Made by a program: the position numbers and the translations under genes
Shown: positions 41,148 to 51,140 of the stretch, piece after piece
Layout: each line of letters opens with the position of its first letter
Numbering within the stretch: the first letter of the stretch is position 1
Origin: Stutzerimonas stutzeri KOS6
GTDB taxonomy: Bacteria > Pseudomonadota > Gammaproteobacteria > Pseudomonadales > Pseudomonadaceae
Length of the DNA: 64,000 nucleotides
Assembly (NCBI RefSeq): GCF_000307775.2
Contig: NZ_KK020675.1
Location: 871,281 to 935,280, forward strand
Direction of reading: 5' to 3'
The notes under the pieces: model-generated
Database searches by the model: none
Seen by the model: the letters and a program-made list of their open reading frames with translations, nothing else
What the model was told of the DNA's origin: nothing

Positions 41148-42261
41148 ATGCCTCCACCATTACGCATTTGGTGATGAAGCCAACCTCGATGTCCTCATCC
41201 CGGTAAAGCACGCTGGCTCCGGCCGGTACGCGCTGCTGCTGGCCATAGAGTTCGAGCGAAGACGCCCGTACGGCCCGTCCCGCCGCCCCCTGCTTGAAGA
41301 TTTCCAGCGCGGCGATCTCTGCGCTGCTGGCGCCGCCGATACGCCAGGACTGTTCCAGCACGCCGGACCTTGGCTGGCCGCGGCCGTCGATGCCCTGAGC
41401 GATGTCATAGTTGCGCCTCGATGCGAAGAACTGTCGATAGCACGCCGAGGCCGCCTCGTCGTATACCTGAGCCTGGCTGACCGCCAGGCGAGTGGTTTCC
41501 GACAGATCGAGCGCCAGCAGCGCTTCGAAATCGCCATCGACCACAATCAGGTCGGAGCCGCCATACACTTCGTTGCCGGCATTGTCCTGGGTAAGGCGCT
41601 GCGTACCGTAGTAGCTGGCCAGGCGACCACCTACCCGAACCTGGCCAACGCTGAACGTGGTGACCCGGTCCAGATTCGCCTCCAGAACCAGCCCGTAGTG
41701 CGCCAGCTCGCGCTCGTCCAGTGCAGACAGCGCCTGGTCGAGCGAATCAGCATCGTTGATCCGTTGCTGGCCCCTCCCGCCGGTGGCACGTACCGGCTTG
41801 ATCCGCAACGGCCCCTCATGCAGCAGTCGCCGTCCTGCATCTCGGGCATCGTCCAGGCTGAAGGCACTGTAGCCGGCGAGTACACTGCCCTTGACCCGAG
41901 CGCTGAAATCGCGCGACCAGCCGACCGGAGCGACGGCATCCGGGCGCACCAGAGGGTGGGTGATGGCCTTGGTTTCGACGAACGCCTGCGGCACGACACC
42001 GCCGAACAGGTCGTCTTCCTCGCCCAGTCCCAGCGCCCGGGCTTCGTGCAGACCGATCACCGTACCAGAGGGTACGAGGTACGGCTGGGCATCATAGCGG
42101 CGAGTCGGATCGTAGTCGCCGCCATAGCTCAACCCCAGCAGGGCAGCCAGGCGCTCGGCCAGGGCGGCATGGACGACTCTTTCGTGCTGCGGCTCGCGGG
42201 GCCGGTTGGCATAGGTCAGTACGACCCTGCGCGAATTCTGCAGGGTTTGCGCATTCATCAT
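41134..42261 (-). CDS. DUF3182 family protein, ATP-grasp-like
   Basis: 375 residues. The segment RIKPVRATGGRGQ near 138-150 resembles the flexible glycine-rich loop of ATP-grasp ligases, and a later stretch has acidic metal-binding-like residues. DUF3182 is a family without assigned reaction. The start at 42261 has only a weak ribosome site; the frame stays open further upstream, but that extension is poor in coding character. A partner relation with the overlapping alpha/beta hydrolase is likely. Confidence 0.72.
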   Translation of the reverse strand: MMNAQTLQNSRRVVLTYANRPREPQHERVVHAALAERLAALLGLSYGGDYDPTRRYDAQPYLVPSGTVIGLHEARALGLGEEDDLFGGVVPQAFVETKAITHPLVRPDAVAPVGWSRDFSARVKGSVLAGYSAFSLDDARDAGRRLLHEGPLRIKPVRATGGRGQQRINDADSLDQALSALDERELAHYGLVLEANLDRVTTFSVGQVRVGGRLASYYGTQRLTQDNAGNEVYGGSDLIVVDGDFEALLALDLSETTRLAVSQAQVYDEAASACYRQFFASRRNYDIAQGIDGRGQPRSGVLEQSWRIGGASSAEIAALEIFKQGAAGRAVRASSLELYGQQQRVPAGASVLYRDEDIEVGFITKCVMVEAYGDP

Positions 42262-42427
42262 TTCGTGGACAGCTCCATGGACTGCTCGACATGCGCGCCC
42301 GGAGCCTCCTGGCCATCGCGAGCGCTCGCTTCCACCTGAGCCGTAGCACGGTGTACCGGAGTAGACCTCAGGCACGGCGCAACGATCCTCGCGTACAGGC
42401 AAACGTCCCGGCCGCCCAGGAGAATGC

Positions 42428-42458
42428 AAAAAGGGGAGCAGCCTGACGGCTGCTCCCC
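42428..42458 (-). terminator. Rho-independent terminator of ahpF
   Basis: On the minus strand an 11-bp stem (42433-42443 with 42448-42458), four-base loop, and a U5 run, 22 bases after the ahpF stop. Confidence 0.92.
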
Positions 42459-42479
42459 CTTCGTTCAGCTATGCACCGA

Positions 42480-44042
42480 TCAGGCCGGTGCGGAGGTGCG
42501 GATCAGGTGATCGAAGGCACTCAGCGAGGCCTTGGCGCCTTCGCCCACGGCGATCACGATCTGCTTGTACGGCACCGTGGTCACATCGCCGGCGGCAAAA
42601 ACGCCGGGGATGCTGGTCTGGCCCTTGGCGTCGACGATGATCTCGCCGAAGCGCGACAGCTCCAGGGTGCCCTTGAGCCAGTCGCTGTTGGGCAGCAGGC
42701 CGATCTGCACGAAGATGCCTTCCAGTTCGACGTGGTGGGTTTCTTCGCTGGCGCGGTCCTTGTAGACCAGGCCGGTGACTTTCTGGCCGTCGCCCTTGAC
42801 CTCGGTGGTCTGCGCCATCTTCAACACGGTGACGTTGGGCAGGCTGTTGAGCTTGCGCTGCAGCACGGCGTCGGCGCGCAGTTGCTCGCCGAATTCCAGC
42901 AGGGTGACGTGGGCGACGATGCCGGCCAGGTCGATGGCCGCTTCCACACCGGAGTTGCCACCACCGATCACCGCCACACGCTTGCCCTTGAACAGCGGGC
43001 CGTCGCAGTGCGGACAGTAGGCGACGCCACGGCCACGGTATTCCTGCTCGCCGGGCACGTTCATTTCACGCCAGCGCGCGCCGGTGGCGAGGATCAGGGT
43101 CTTGGCCTTGAGCTCGCCGCCGTTCTCGAACTGCACGCGATGCAGGCCGTCGTTGCCGGCCGGGATCAGCTGGCTGGCGCGCTGCAGGTTCATGATGTCG
43201 ACGTCGTACTCGCGCACATGTTCTTCCAGCGCGCGGGCCAGTTTCGGGCCTTCGGTTTCCTTCACCGAAATGAAGTTCTCGATGGCCATGGTGTCCAGCA
43301 CCTGGCCACCGAAGCGCTCGGCCGCGACGCCGGTGCGGATGCCCTTGCGCGCCGCGTAGATGGCCGCTGCGGCACCGGCCGGGCCACCGCCGACCACCAG
43401 CACGTCGAAGGCGTCCTTGGCCTTGAGCTTCTCGGCATCACGCGCGCTGGAGCCGGTGTCGAGCTTGGCGAGGATCTCTTCCTCGCTCATGCGGCCCTGG
43501 GTGAACAGCTCGCCATTGAGGTAGATGCTCGGCACGGACATGATCTGGCGCTTTTCCACTTCGTCCTGGAACAGCGCGCCGTCGATGGCGACGTGCTTGA
43601 TGTTCGGATTCAGCACCGCCATCAGGTTCAGTGCCTGAACCACGTCCGGGCAGTTCTGGCAGGACAGCGAGAAGTACGTCTCGAAGCTGTAGTCACCGTC
43701 GAGCGCCTTGATCTGCTCGATCACCTCGGGTGCGGTCTTCGACGGATGACCGCCGACCTGCAGCAGGGCCAGCACCAGCGAGGTGAATTCGTGGCCCATG
43801 GGGATGCCGGCGAAACGCAGGCTGATGCTGCCGCCGATGCGGTTGAGCGAGAACGACGGCCTGCGTGCATCGTCGCCGTCGGTCTTCAGGGTGATCTTGT
43901 CGCTGAGGCCGGCGATGTCCTGCAGCAGGCTCAGCATTTCCCGGGATTTTTCGCCGTCATCGAGGGACGCGACGATCTCGAAGGGCTGGGTGACCTTCTC
44001 CAGGTAGGCTTTCAACTGGGTCTTGAGATTGGTGTCCAACAT
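42480..44042 (-). CDS. ahpF: Alkyl hydroperoxide reductase subunit F
   Basis: 520-residue FAD-dependent NADH reductase that regenerates AhpC. The N-terminal tandem thioredoxin folds carry SCQNCPD (Cys128, Cys131). The C-terminal thioredoxin-reductase-like part has the FAD loop [10 protein letters not shown], a CPHC redox pair and [10 protein letters not shown] for NADH. It is downstream of ahpC with a hairpin between them (44078-44106), which may lower ahpF expression relative to ahpC. Confidence 0.97.
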   Translation of the reverse strand: MLDTNLKTQLKAYLEKVTQPFEIVASLDDGEKSREMLSLLQDIAGLSDKITLKTDGDDARRPSFSLNRIGGSISLRFAGIPMGHEFTSLVLALLQVGGHPSKTAPEVIEQIKALDGDYSFETYFSLSCQNCPDVVQALNLMAVLNPNIKHVAIDGALFQDEVEKRQIMSVPSIYLNGELFTQGRMSEEEILAKLDTGSSARDAEKLKAKDAFDVLVVGGGPAGAAAAIYAARKGIRTGVAAERFGGQVLDTMAIENFISVKETEGPKLARALEEHVREYDVDIMNLQRASQLIPAGNDGLHRVQFENGGELKAKTLILATGARWREMNVPGEQEYRGRGVAYCPHCDGPLFKGKRVAVIGGGNSGVEAAIDLAGIVAHVTLLEFGEQLRADAVLQRKLNSLPNVTVLKMAQTTEVKGDGQKVTGLVYKDRASEETHHVELEGIFVQIGLLPNSDWLKGTLELSRFGEIIVDAKGQTSIPGVFAAGDVTTVPYKQIVIAVGEGAKASLSAFDHLIRTSAPA

Positions 44043-44073
44043 GAGCAGCGGTACCCCGTTCGGAATTCAGGAA

Positions 44074-44106
44074 ATAAAACGCCCGGACGGTTCACGTCCA
44101 GGCGTT
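44074..44106 (-). terminator. Hairpin between ahpC and ahpF, likely attenuating terminator
   Basis: On the minus strand a 12-bp stem (one G-U wobble) pairs 44095-44106 with 44078-44089, followed by UUAUUU. It lies downstream of ahpC and upstream of ahpF. Confidence 0.75.
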
Positions 44107-44163
44107 GGGTTGCCAGAGGAGCAGTGACAGCTCCTCCAGCACGCAGGGCAGATAGGCGAAGCC

Positions 44164-44727
44164 TTAGATCTTGCCGACCAGGTCCAGCGAAGGAGCCAGG
44201 GTCTTCTCGCCTTCTTTCCACTTGGCCGGGCAGACTTCGCCCGGGTGAGCGGCGGTGTACTGAGCAGCCTTAAGCTTGCGCAGGGTTTCCGATACGTCGC
44301 GAGCGATCTCGTTGGAGTGGATCTCGACGGTCTTGATCACGCCTTCCGGGTTGATCAGGAAGGTGCCACGCAGAGCCAGGCCTTCTTCTTCGATGTGCAC
44401 GTCGAAAGCACGGGTCAGCTGGTGAGTCGGGTCACCGATCAGCGGGAACTGAGCCTTGCCGACGGCCGGCGAAGTTTCGTGCCAGACCTTGTGCGAGAAG
44501 TGGGTATCGGTGGTGACGATGTACACCTCGGTACCGGCCTTCTGGAACTCGGCGTAGCTGTTGGCAGCGTCTTCGATTTCGGTCGGGCAGTTGAAGGTGA
44601 AGGCAGCCGGCATGAAGATCAGCACGGACCACTTGCCCTTCAGGGACTCTTCGGTGACTTCGATGAACTTGCCGTTGTGGAAGGCATTGACTTTGAACGG
44701 TTGAACTTGGGTGTTGATCAGGGACAT
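44164..44727 (-). CDS. ahpC: Alkyl hydroperoxide reductase subunit C (peroxiredoxin)
   Basis: 187 residues, typical 2-Cys peroxiredoxin reducing peroxides in the cytoplasm. The peroxidatic Cys47 lies in AFTFNCPTE and the resolving Cys166 in GEVCPAKW. AAAGGAG precedes the ATG by seven bases. The region upstream holds an OxyR-like site and a -35/-10 pair, so induction by peroxide is likely. AhpF, encoded next, is its reductant. Confidence 0.98.
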   Translation of the reverse strand: MSLINTQVQPFKVNAFHNGKFIEVTEESLKGKWSVLIFMPAAFTFNCPTEIEDAANSYAEFQKAGTEVYIVTTDTHFSHKVWHETSPAVGKAQFPLIGDPTHQLTRAFDVHIEEEGLALRGTFLINPEGVIKTVEIHSNEIARDVSETLRKLKAAQYTAAHPGEVCPAKWKEGEKTLAPSLDLVGKI

Positions 44728-44741
44728 CTGCTAACTCCTTT

Positions 44742-44773
44742 AGGGGTTCAGAAAACTAGGGGTTCAGAAAACT
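44742..44773. repeat. Exact 16-base tandem duplication before ahpC
   Basis: AGGGGTTCAGAAAACT occurs twice without spacing (44742-44757 and 44758-44773), between the predicted ahpC promoter and its ribosome site, so it lengthens the leader by 16 bases. Confidence 0.9.
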
Positions 44774-44785
44774 TTGACGGGGCCT

Positions 44786-44815
44786 ACGATAACGCAGCCA
44801 GCAGCATACCGTTAA
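44786..44815 (-). promoter_or_regulatory. Predicted ahpC promoter
   Basis: On the minus strand TTAACG (44810-44815) and TTATCG/TATCGT (about 44786-44792) are separated by 17-18 bases. A weak sigma-70 match, suited to activation by OxyR bound just upstream. Confidence 0.45.
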
Positions 44816-44851
44816 TTGATTAATGGAATAGCGCCAATTGCCTTTATCTAT
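44815..44851 (-). promoter_or_regulatory. Candidate OxyR binding site upstream of ahpC
   Basis: Four tetranucleotides read ATAG-N7-CAAT-N7-ATTC-N7-CAAT on the minus strand. They match the OxyR consensus ATAG-N7-CTAT-N7-ATAG-N7-CTAT at 12 of 16 bases in exact spacing and directly abut the -35. Confidence 0.55.
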
Positions 44852-44922
44852 CGCAGAAACATTTAATCATGTGTCGCCAGCTCAGTACGACAACCGCAGT
44901 GACCGGTGATGGCGCCAGCGGT

Positions 44923-45864
44923 TCAATCCGGCCAGAGCGAGCGGATCGCCGCAATACCTTGCGCACCGACTTCGACGGCACGCTCGACGTCTGCACTACC
45001 CAGACCACCCAGCAGGTAGACCGGCTGGCTGAAGCCTAGCAGCAACTCGGCGACACGGGGCCAACCCAGCGGCGTCGCATCGGGATGGCTGGCCGTCGCC
45101 TGCACGGGCGACAACGTGACGAAATCTACCCCCAAGCGGGTGGCCAGTTCCAGCTCCTCGGCATCGTGACAGGACGCCGCGAGCCATTGCCGGCTCGTTA
45201 CTGGCCGGCCGTGCCCGGCATACTGCCTGAGCTGTTCGGCCGTCAGATGCCAGCCCGCATCAGGAAAGTCGGCCATCCACTCCAGCGGCCCCTTGAGCAT
45301 GAGTTGTGCCCGACCGGCACACAGGGCAAGCGCCTTCTCGGCCAGCAACCGATAGTCACCGGACGAAAGCGATGGCCCGCGCAGCTGGATCAGACGAATC
45401 CCCTGGTCCATGGCTCTGCACAGCCCGTCCAGCAATCGCTGGCCAGCAAGCCCATCCGGGGTCACCAGGTAATGCTGCGGCAGGCGCGCCGCCGCCACGA
45501 TGGGCCGATTGGCGTCCGGGAACCGGTAAGAAACGAGAGCATCGGCCGCCACCCACATCAGCGGCTGGCCCTCTACGCCGTGCGGCTCGCCAGTGAAGCC
45601 GGTTACTTCCCAGACATCCAGCAGCACATGCTTGTCCGGGTAATCGTGGCGCACCTGGATCAGAGGGCGTGCAGCCGTGACCACGATATCCAATTCTTCC
45701 AGCAGTTCGCGCGCCAGCGCTGCCTCGACCCGCTCACCAGCCTCGACCTTGCCTCCGGGAAACTCCCATAAGCCGCCCTGATGCTTGTCCAGCGGACGCT
45801 TGGCGATCAGGACGCTTCCAGCGACACCGCGAATGACGGCCGCGGCGACATGAATACGCTTCAC
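44923..45864 (-). CDS. Nudix hydrolase fused to a ThiE/TenI-like domain
   Basis: 313 residues. The N-terminal 130 residues are a MutT-type Nudix domain with GGKVEAGERVEAALARELLEEL (Nudix box G-x5-E-x7-R-E-x2-E-E), which would hydrolyse 8-oxo-dGTP. The remainder resembles thiamine-phosphate synthase/TenI, but the phosphate-binding residues look incomplete, so it may be regulatory or degenerate. GTG 45864 is the best start because AGGAGG lies seven bases upstream. The GTG overlaps the TGA of the small upstream frame (GTGTGA), suggesting coupling. Confidence 0.9.
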   Translation of the reverse strand: MKRIHVAAAVIRGVAGSVLIAKRPLDKHQGGLWEFPGGKVEAGERVEAALARELLEELDIVVTAARPLIQVRHDYPDKHVLLDVWEVTGFTGEPHGVEGQPLMWVAADALVSYRFPDANRPIVAAARLPQHYLVTPDGLAGQRLLDGLCRAMDQGIRLIQLRGPSLSSGDYRLLAEKALALCAGRAQLMLKGPLEWMADFPDAGWHLTAEQLRQYAGHGRPVTSRQWLAASCHDAEELELATRLGVDFVTLSPVQATASHPDATPLGWPRVAELLLGFSQPVYLLGGLGSADVERAVEVGAQGIAAIRSLWPD

Positions 45865-46097
45865 ACTCGCACCTCCTGCAGAGCAGCTTGATGCCAGCAC
45901 TGCAAGGCTGGCCACTTTGGAATGGTCTCGACAGCGCTCGCAGCCGTCCCTGGCAGGGCCGGCCGATAGTTGCGCAGGCGCGGTGACGCGTAGAAGGCAT
46001 CGGCACCGGACAGCTCCAGGGCCAAGGCTGCGCGCAACGACCAGGGGGCAGGCTGATTCTTGTCAGCGACCGCCGTTTGCAGAGTCATGTGTGCCAA
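45861..46097 (-). CDS. Small hypothetical ORF upstream of the Nudix-ThiE gene
   Basis: 78 codons from a TTG (or 75 from the ATG at 46088). Third positions are GC-rich and its TGA overlaps the GTG start of the next gene, consistent with a translated, coupled gene. No family is recognised and a ribosome site is weak. In P. aeruginosa, as I recall, a glutathione S-transferase gene occupies this place; this frame does not resemble one. Confidence 0.4.
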   Translation of the reverse strand: MAHMTLQTAVADKNQPAPWSLRAALALELSGADAFYASPRLRNYRPALPGTAASAVETIPKWPALQCWHQAALQEVRV

Positions 46098-46162
46098 TGC
46101 GCCTCGGATGGCGTTCAGGTAAATCAGCGGACGTTAAGAGCCAGGGGCGCGAATGGCAAATC

Positions 46163-46191
46163 CCCGTCGCCCATGGGCCATGCACGACGGG
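46163..46191 (-). terminator. Possible terminator after argJ
   Basis: A 7-bp CCCGTCG/CGACGGG stem (with an inner CATGG/CCATG pairing) starts 12 bases beyond the argJ stop; the U tract is poor, so it is a weak candidate. Confidence 0.4.
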
Positions 46192-46202
46192 AGCGATGGT
46201 GA

Positions 46203-47420
46203 TCAGGTCCGGTATTCGGCGTTGATCTTCACGTACTCGTGCGACAGGTCGGTGGTCCAGATCGTCTCGCTGCAGTCTCCACGTCCGAGCTCGATACGGA
46301 TGGTGATTTCCTCACGGGCCATTACTGCCGCGCCCTGCTCTTCGGTATAGCTGGGCGAGCGACCGCCCTGGCTGGCGATGCAGACCTCACCGAGGAACAC
46401 GTCGATCTTGCTTACATCCAGGTCAGGCACGCCGGCATAGCCGACGGCGGCGAGGATGCGCCCCCAATTCGGATCGGAGGCGAACAGAGCGGTCTTGATC
46501 AGCGGTGAATGGGCCACCGCATAGGCCACGTCCAGACACTCCTGGTGATTGCCGCCGCCGTTGACCTGCACTGTGACGAACTTGGTCGCGCCTTCACCGT
46601 CGCGGACGATGGCCTGCGCCACCTCCATGAAGACCTCCAACACCGCCTGCTTGAGCTTGCCGAACAGCTCGCCGGCCGCCTCGGTGATCTCGGGCAGAGC
46701 GGCCTGGCCAGTGGCGATCAGCATGCAGCAGTCGTTGGTGGAGGTGTCGCCGTCGATGGTGATCCGGTTGAACGACTTGTTCGCCGCATCACGCACCAGA
46801 TCCTGCAGTACGCCATCGGCAACCTTGGCGTCGGTGGCGATGTAGCCAAGCATGGTCGCCATGTTCGGACGGATCATACCGGCGCCCTTGCTGATGCCGG
46901 TGACGGTGACGGTCACGCCGTCGTGCTGGAACTGCCGGCTGGCGCCTTTGGGTAGTGTGTCGGTGGTCATGATGCCGACAGCGGCTTCGGCCCAGTGGTC
47001 CGCCGCCAGGTCATCGAGAGCGGCCTGCAATGCCGACTCGATCTTCTGCACGGGCAGCGGCTCGCCGATCACGCCGGTGGAGAAAGGCAGCACGGCCGTC
47101 TCCTCGACGCCGGTGATGGCCGCGAGCGCGGCACAGGTGTGCCGGGCATCAGCCAGTCCCTGCAACCCGGTGCCGGCGTTTGCGTTGCCGGTGTTGGTCA
47201 GCAGGTAGCGCACCGGGCCATGCATGCGCTCACGGGTGATGAGCACCGGCGCAGCACAGAAGGCGTTGGTGGTGGTCACCCCGGCGATGCGCGAGCCCTC
47301 GGCACAGCGCATCACCACCACATCCTTGCGGCCCGGTCGCTTGATGCCGGCCGAAGCGATGCCGAGTTCGAAACCGGGTACCGGGTGCAGCGTGGGTAAA
47401 GGACCAAGACCGACAGGCAT
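46203..47420 (-). CDS. argJ: Bifunctional ornithine acetyltransferase / N-acetylglutamate synthase
   Basis: 405 residues. ArgJ transfers the acetyl group from N-acetylornithine to glutamate, recycling it in arginine synthesis. The precursor self-cleaves between Ala188 and Thr189 in NMATMLGY; Thr189 is the nucleophile of the beta chain. Start ATG 47420 has GGAG nine bases upstream. It lies between secA and the Nudix gene in the same direction, but the strong secA terminator separates it. Confidence 0.96.
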   Translation of the reverse strand: MPVGLGPLPTLHPVPGFELGIASAGIKRPGRKDVVVMRCAEGSRIAGVTTTNAFCAAPVLITRERMHGPVRYLLTNTGNANAGTGLQGLADARHTCAALAAITGVEETAVLPFSTGVIGEPLPVQKIESALQAALDDLAADHWAEAAVGIMTTDTLPKGASRQFQHDGVTVTVTGISKGAGMIRPNMATMLGYIATDAKVADGVLQDLVRDAANKSFNRITIDGDTSTNDCCMLIATGQAALPEITEAAGELFGKLKQAVLEVFMEVAQAIVRDGEGATKFVTVQVNGGGNHQECLDVAYAVAHSPLIKTALFASDPNWGRILAAVGYAGVPDLDVSKIDVFLGEVCIASQGGRSPSYTEEQGAAVMAREEITIRIELGRGDCSETIWTTDLSHEYVKINAEYRT

Positions 47421-47474
47421 GGATGCGCTCCTTCAGACAATGGGTGGCCAACAGGCCAAAAAGGGGAATGCGAC

Positions 47475-47509
47475 AAAAACGCCGCGAGCGGCAGAGGCCG
47501 GTCGCGGCG
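47475..47509 (-). terminator. Rho-independent terminator of secA
   Basis: On the minus strand CGCCGCGA pairs with TCGCGGCG (47502-47509, 47480-47487) with an inner CGGC/GCCG helix, followed by U5. Confidence 0.85.
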
Positions 47510-47532
47510 CGGAATTACCAGGCGAGCGCGTC

Positions 47533-50271
47533 TTACTGGACCTGCCCGTGGCAATGCTTGTATTTCTTGCCCGACCCGCACGGGCAAGGCTCATTGCGAC
47601 CGATCTTGGGTTCGGTCCGCACCGGAACCGCGGCGACATCGGCCTGCCCCTCGACCTCGGCTTGCTCGTCCGGCTGATCCAGGGCGGAAACCTCGGCGTG
47701 CTGGAACTGCATGCGCTTGGCCAGTTCCTCGGCCTCGCGGCGCAGACGGGCTTCTTCTTCGGCCGGATCTTCGCGACGAACCTGCACATGCGAGAGCACG
47801 CGGATGCTGTCGCGCTTGATCGACTCGAGCAGATCCTGGAACAGCGTGAAGGACTCGCGCTTGTATTCCTGCTTCGGATTCTTCTGTGCATAGCCGCGCA
47901 GGTGGATGCCGTGGCGCAGGTGATCCATGGTCGACAGGTGGTCTTTCCAGAGGTCATCCAGTACACGCAGCACGATCTGCTTCTCGAAGGTGCGCAGCGC
48001 TTCGATGCCAGCCAGCTCTTCCTTCTCGTGGTAGGCGGCCAGCAGCGCTTCGAGGATCTTCTCGCGCAGCGTCTCTTCGTAGAGCTTCTCGTCTTCGTCG
48101 AGCCACTGCTGGACCGGCAAGCGCGTACCGAAGTCGCTGTAGAGTACCGCTTCGAGGCCGGCGATATCCCACTGCTCCGGCAGCGATTGCGGCGGAATAT
48201 GCGCGCTGATCGCGGCATCCAGCGCTTCCTGACGGAACTCGGCGATGGTCTGGCCGATTTCATCGGCCGCCAGCAGGCTGTTGCGCATGTGATAGATCAC
48301 CTTGCGCTGCTCGTTGGCCACGTCGTCGTACTCGAGCAGCTGCTTGCGCATGTCGAAGTTGCGACCCTCGACCTTGCGCTGCGCCTTTTCGATGGCATTG
48401 GTGACCATGCGGTGCTCGATCGCCTCGCCCGATTCCATGCCCAGCGCCTTCATGAAGTTCTTCACCCGGTCGGAGGCGAAGATGCGCATCAGGCTGTCTT
48501 CCAGCGACAGGTAGAAACGGCTGGAGCCCGGGTCGCCCTGGCGGCCGGCACGACCGCGCAACTGGTTGTCGATACGACGCGACTCATGCCGCTCGGATGC
48601 AATCACATGCAGGCCACCCGCTTCGAGCACCTGCTGATGACGCTTCTGCCAGTCCGCCTTGATCTGCGCGACCTGTTCTTCGCTGGGGTTTTCAAGCGCT
48701 GCGACTTCCACTTCCCAGTTGCCGCCGAGCAGGATGTCGGTGCCACGGCCGGCCATGTTGGTGGCGATGGTCACCGCGCCCGGCCGACCGGCCTGGGCGA
48801 TGATTTCGGCTTCCTTGTCATGGTGCTTGGCGTTGAGCACCTTGTGCTCGAAGCCTTCGGCCTCCAGCAGGCGCGAGACGTACTCGGATGATTCGATGGT
48901 CGCGGTACCGACCAGCACCGGACGGCCCTGACTACGGCATTCCTTGATGTCGGCGATGATCGCGGCGAATTTCTCTTCCTGGGTCAGATACACCAGGTCG
49001 TTGAAATCCTTGCGCGCCAGCGGTTTGTTGGTCGGGATGACCACCACCGGCAGGTTGTAGATCTGCTGGAACTCGAACGCCTCGGTGTCGGCCGTTCCGG
49101 TCATGCCCGCCAGTTTCTTGTACAGGCGGAAATAGTTCTGGAAGGTGGTGGATGCCAGCGTCTGGCTTTCCGGCTGGATCTGCAGCCCTTCCTTCGCCTC
49201 GATGGCCTGATGCAGGCCTTCGGAAAGACGACGGCCCGGCATGGTGCGACCGGTGTGCTCGTCGATCAGCAGCACCTGATTGTTCTGCACGATGTATTCG
49301 ACGTTGCGATGGAACAGCTTGTGAGCCCGCAGACCGGCGTAGACATGGGTCAGCAACCCCAGGTTGTGCGCCGAATACAGGCTCTCGCCCTCGGCCAGCA
49401 AACCAGCCTGGGTCAGCATCTCCTCGATGTGCTGATGGCCCTGCTCGTTCAGCTCGACCTGACGCGTCTTTTCGTCGACCGTGAAGTGCCCTTCCTGCGT
49501 GACGACGCCCTCCTCTTCCTCGATATGCTGCTTGAGGCGTGGAATGAGCAGGTTGATCTGCTGGTAGAGCTTGGAGCTGTCTTCGGCCTGGCCGGAGATG
49601 ATCAGCGGCGTGCGCGCCTCGTCGATGAGGATGGAGTCGACTTCGTCGATGACGGCGAAATTGAGCTCGCGCTGGTTCTTCTCTTCCAGGCTGAACGCCA
49701 TGTTGTCGCGCAGATAATCGAAGCCGAACTCGTTGTTGGTACCGTAGGTGATATCGGCAGCGTAGGCGGCGCGCTTTTCTTCCGGCGGCTGGAACGGCGT
49801 GACGATGCCGACCGTCAGGCCGAGAAATTCATAGAGCGGGCGCATCCAGTTGGCATCACGACGGGCCAGATAGTCGTTGACCGTAACCACGTGCACGCCC
49901 TTGCCGGCCAGTGCATTGAGATACACCGCCAGGGTCGCGACCAGGGTCTTGCCTTCACCGGTGCGCATCTCGGCGATGCGACCTTCATGCAAGGTCATGC
50001 CGCCGATCAGCTGAACGTCGAAATGGCGCATGCCCATGACCCGTTTGCCGGCTTCGCGGCACACCGCAAAGGCTTCGGGAAGAATCTGGTCGAGGGTTTC
50101 GCCTTTCTCGAGACGGGCCTTGAACTCTTCGGTCTTGAGGCGCAGTTGCTCGTCGGAGAGCGACAGCATCTGCTCTTCGAGGGCATTGACGGCCTGCACC
50201 GCCTTGAGCATGCGTTTGACTTCACGCTCATTCTTGCTTCCAAAGAGTTTCTTCAATAAAGGCGCAAACAT
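47533..50271 (-). CDS. secA: Preprotein translocase ATPase SecA
   Basis: 912 residues, the motor driving unfolded proteins through SecYEG. Present are the N-terminal [11 protein letters not shown], Walker [14 protein letters not shown] near 100-112, [15 protein letters not shown], the [12 protein letters not shown] region and the C-terminal zinc/SecB-binding tail [18 protein letters not shown] prefer the start at 50271 from family length; the in-frame ATG 18 bases upstream has no better ribosome site. It is divergent from dciA. Confidence 0.98.
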   Translation of the reverse strand: MFAPLLKKLFGSKNEREVKRMLKAVQAVNALEEQMLSLSDEQLRLKTEEFKARLEKGETLDQILPEAFAVCREAGKRVMGMRHFDVQLIGGMTLHEGRIAEMRTGEGKTLVATLAVYLNALAGKGVHVVTVNDYLARRDANWMRPLYEFLGLTVGIVTPFQPPEEKRAAYAADITYGTNNEFGFDYLRDNMAFSLEEKNQRELNFAVIDEVDSILIDEARTPLIISGQAEDSSKLYQQINLLIPRLKQHIEEEEGVVTQEGHFTVDEKTRQVELNEQGHQHIEEMLTQAGLLAEGESLYSAHNLGLLTHVYAGLRAHKLFHRNVEYIVQNNQVLLIDEHTGRTMPGRRLSEGLHQAIEAKEGLQIQPESQTLASTTFQNYFRLYKKLAGMTGTADTEAFEFQQIYNLPVVVIPTNKPLARKDFNDLVYLTQEEKFAAIIADIKECRSQGRPVLVGTATIESSEYVSRLLEAEGFEHKVLNAKHHDKEAEIIAQAGRPGAVTIATNMAGRGTDILLGGNWEVEVAALENPSEEQVAQIKADWQKRHQQVLEAGGLHVIASERHESRRIDNQLRGRAGRQGDPGSSRFYLSLEDSLMRIFASDRVKNFMKALGMESGEAIEHRMVTNAIEKAQRKVEGRNFDMRKQLLEYDDVANEQRKVIYHMRNSLLAADEIGQTIAEFRQEALDAAISAHIPPQSLPEQWDIAGLEAVLYSDFGTRLPVQQWLDEDEKLYEETLREKILEALLAAYHEKEELAGIEALRTFEKQIVLRVLDDLWKDHLSTMDHLRHGIHLRGYAQKNPKQEYKRESFTLFQDLLESIKRDSIRVLSHVQVRREDPAEEEARLRREAEELAKRMQFQHAEVSALDQPDEQAEVEGQADVAAVPVRTEPKIGRNEPCPCGSGKKYKHCHGQVQ

Positions 50272-50565
50272 ATCGACAAGGACTTCCATGCTGGGGATGG
50301 AGGCACGACCGTGGAGCTCACGGCTACGTGCAAAGCGGCCATTCTACTCGGAATCGGCAGTGAGGAAAGCCGCCTGACTGCGCAGCACAGTGACGCGGCA
50401 AGCGGCACTGTCACCCGGCAGCCCGGTTACCACCCGGACCAGAAGAGGCACCACGGGGCCGGGCCAACCGCGAGCTGAAACGCCCCCGGCTCGCCTGCAT
50501 CGGCCAGGCTATGGTTCGTGGGCTTCTGCTACCATGCGAGGCCAGCCACCGAACCACGGACCATC

Positions 50566-51021
50566 ATGGCCTTTCGCCCGTCGCCCGCCCGAGCTCCCGC
50601 CGCGTTGTTGCGCGAAGCGAAGCCGCTGCGCGCGCTGTTCGGCGAGGCCCTTCGGCTTGACCACCTGCAACGGTTGTTGGAAAGCCAGCTGCAACCGGCC
50701 GCCCGCGAGCACTGTCGCGTGGCGTCGTGGCGCGAAGGCTGCCTGCTGCTGATCGTCACCGATGGCCACTGGGCCACTCGCCTGCGCTATCAGCAGCGTC
50801 GACTGCAGCGACAGCTGGAAGCGCTCGAGGCGTTCGCCGGCCTCACGCGTATCCAGTTCAAGGTACAGCCCCCTCCCCCTCCGCGGCACACCCCGGCGCG
50901 CACGCAACCACTTTCCAGCAACGCGGCCGACAGCATTCAGGCCGCCGCGCAGGGCATTCGCGACCCCAGGCTGCGCGCGGCCCTTGAACGCCTGGCCAGT
51001 CATACCAAAGCAGAGGACTGA
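50566..51021 (+). CDS. dciA: DciA-like helicase loader (DUF721)
   Basis: 151 residues of the DUF721 family: a compact KH-like N-terminal domain (about 20-105, ending in RIQFKV) and a Pro-rich disordered C-terminus. DciA loads the DnaB helicase at replication origins in bacteria lacking DnaC. It is divergent from secA, as in other pseudomonads. In those genomes lpxC and the ftsQAZ region follow; here unrelated small genes follow. Confidence 0.82.
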   Translation: MAFRPSPARAPAALLREAKPLRALFGEALRLDHLQRLLESQLQPAAREHCRVASWREGCLLLIVTDGHWATRLRYQQRRLQRQLEALEAFAGLTRIQFKVQPPPPPRHTPARTQPLSSNAADSIQAAAQGIRDPRLRAALERLASHTKAED

Positions 51022-51140
51022 CATCCGCTGCCAATGCACGGGCCAGCGTTACGCACTTGCTGCCATCACGGGTTAGCATGGGTGCCACCGCGACGGAGGT
51101 CCCTCATGCCAGTTAGCCACCTGTGCGCCGGAGTCCAAAG

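Noticed and set aside
42471..44273. 600-codon plus-strand frame over ahpF
   Set aside because: AhpF on the minus strand is unequivocal; this is an antisense shadow.
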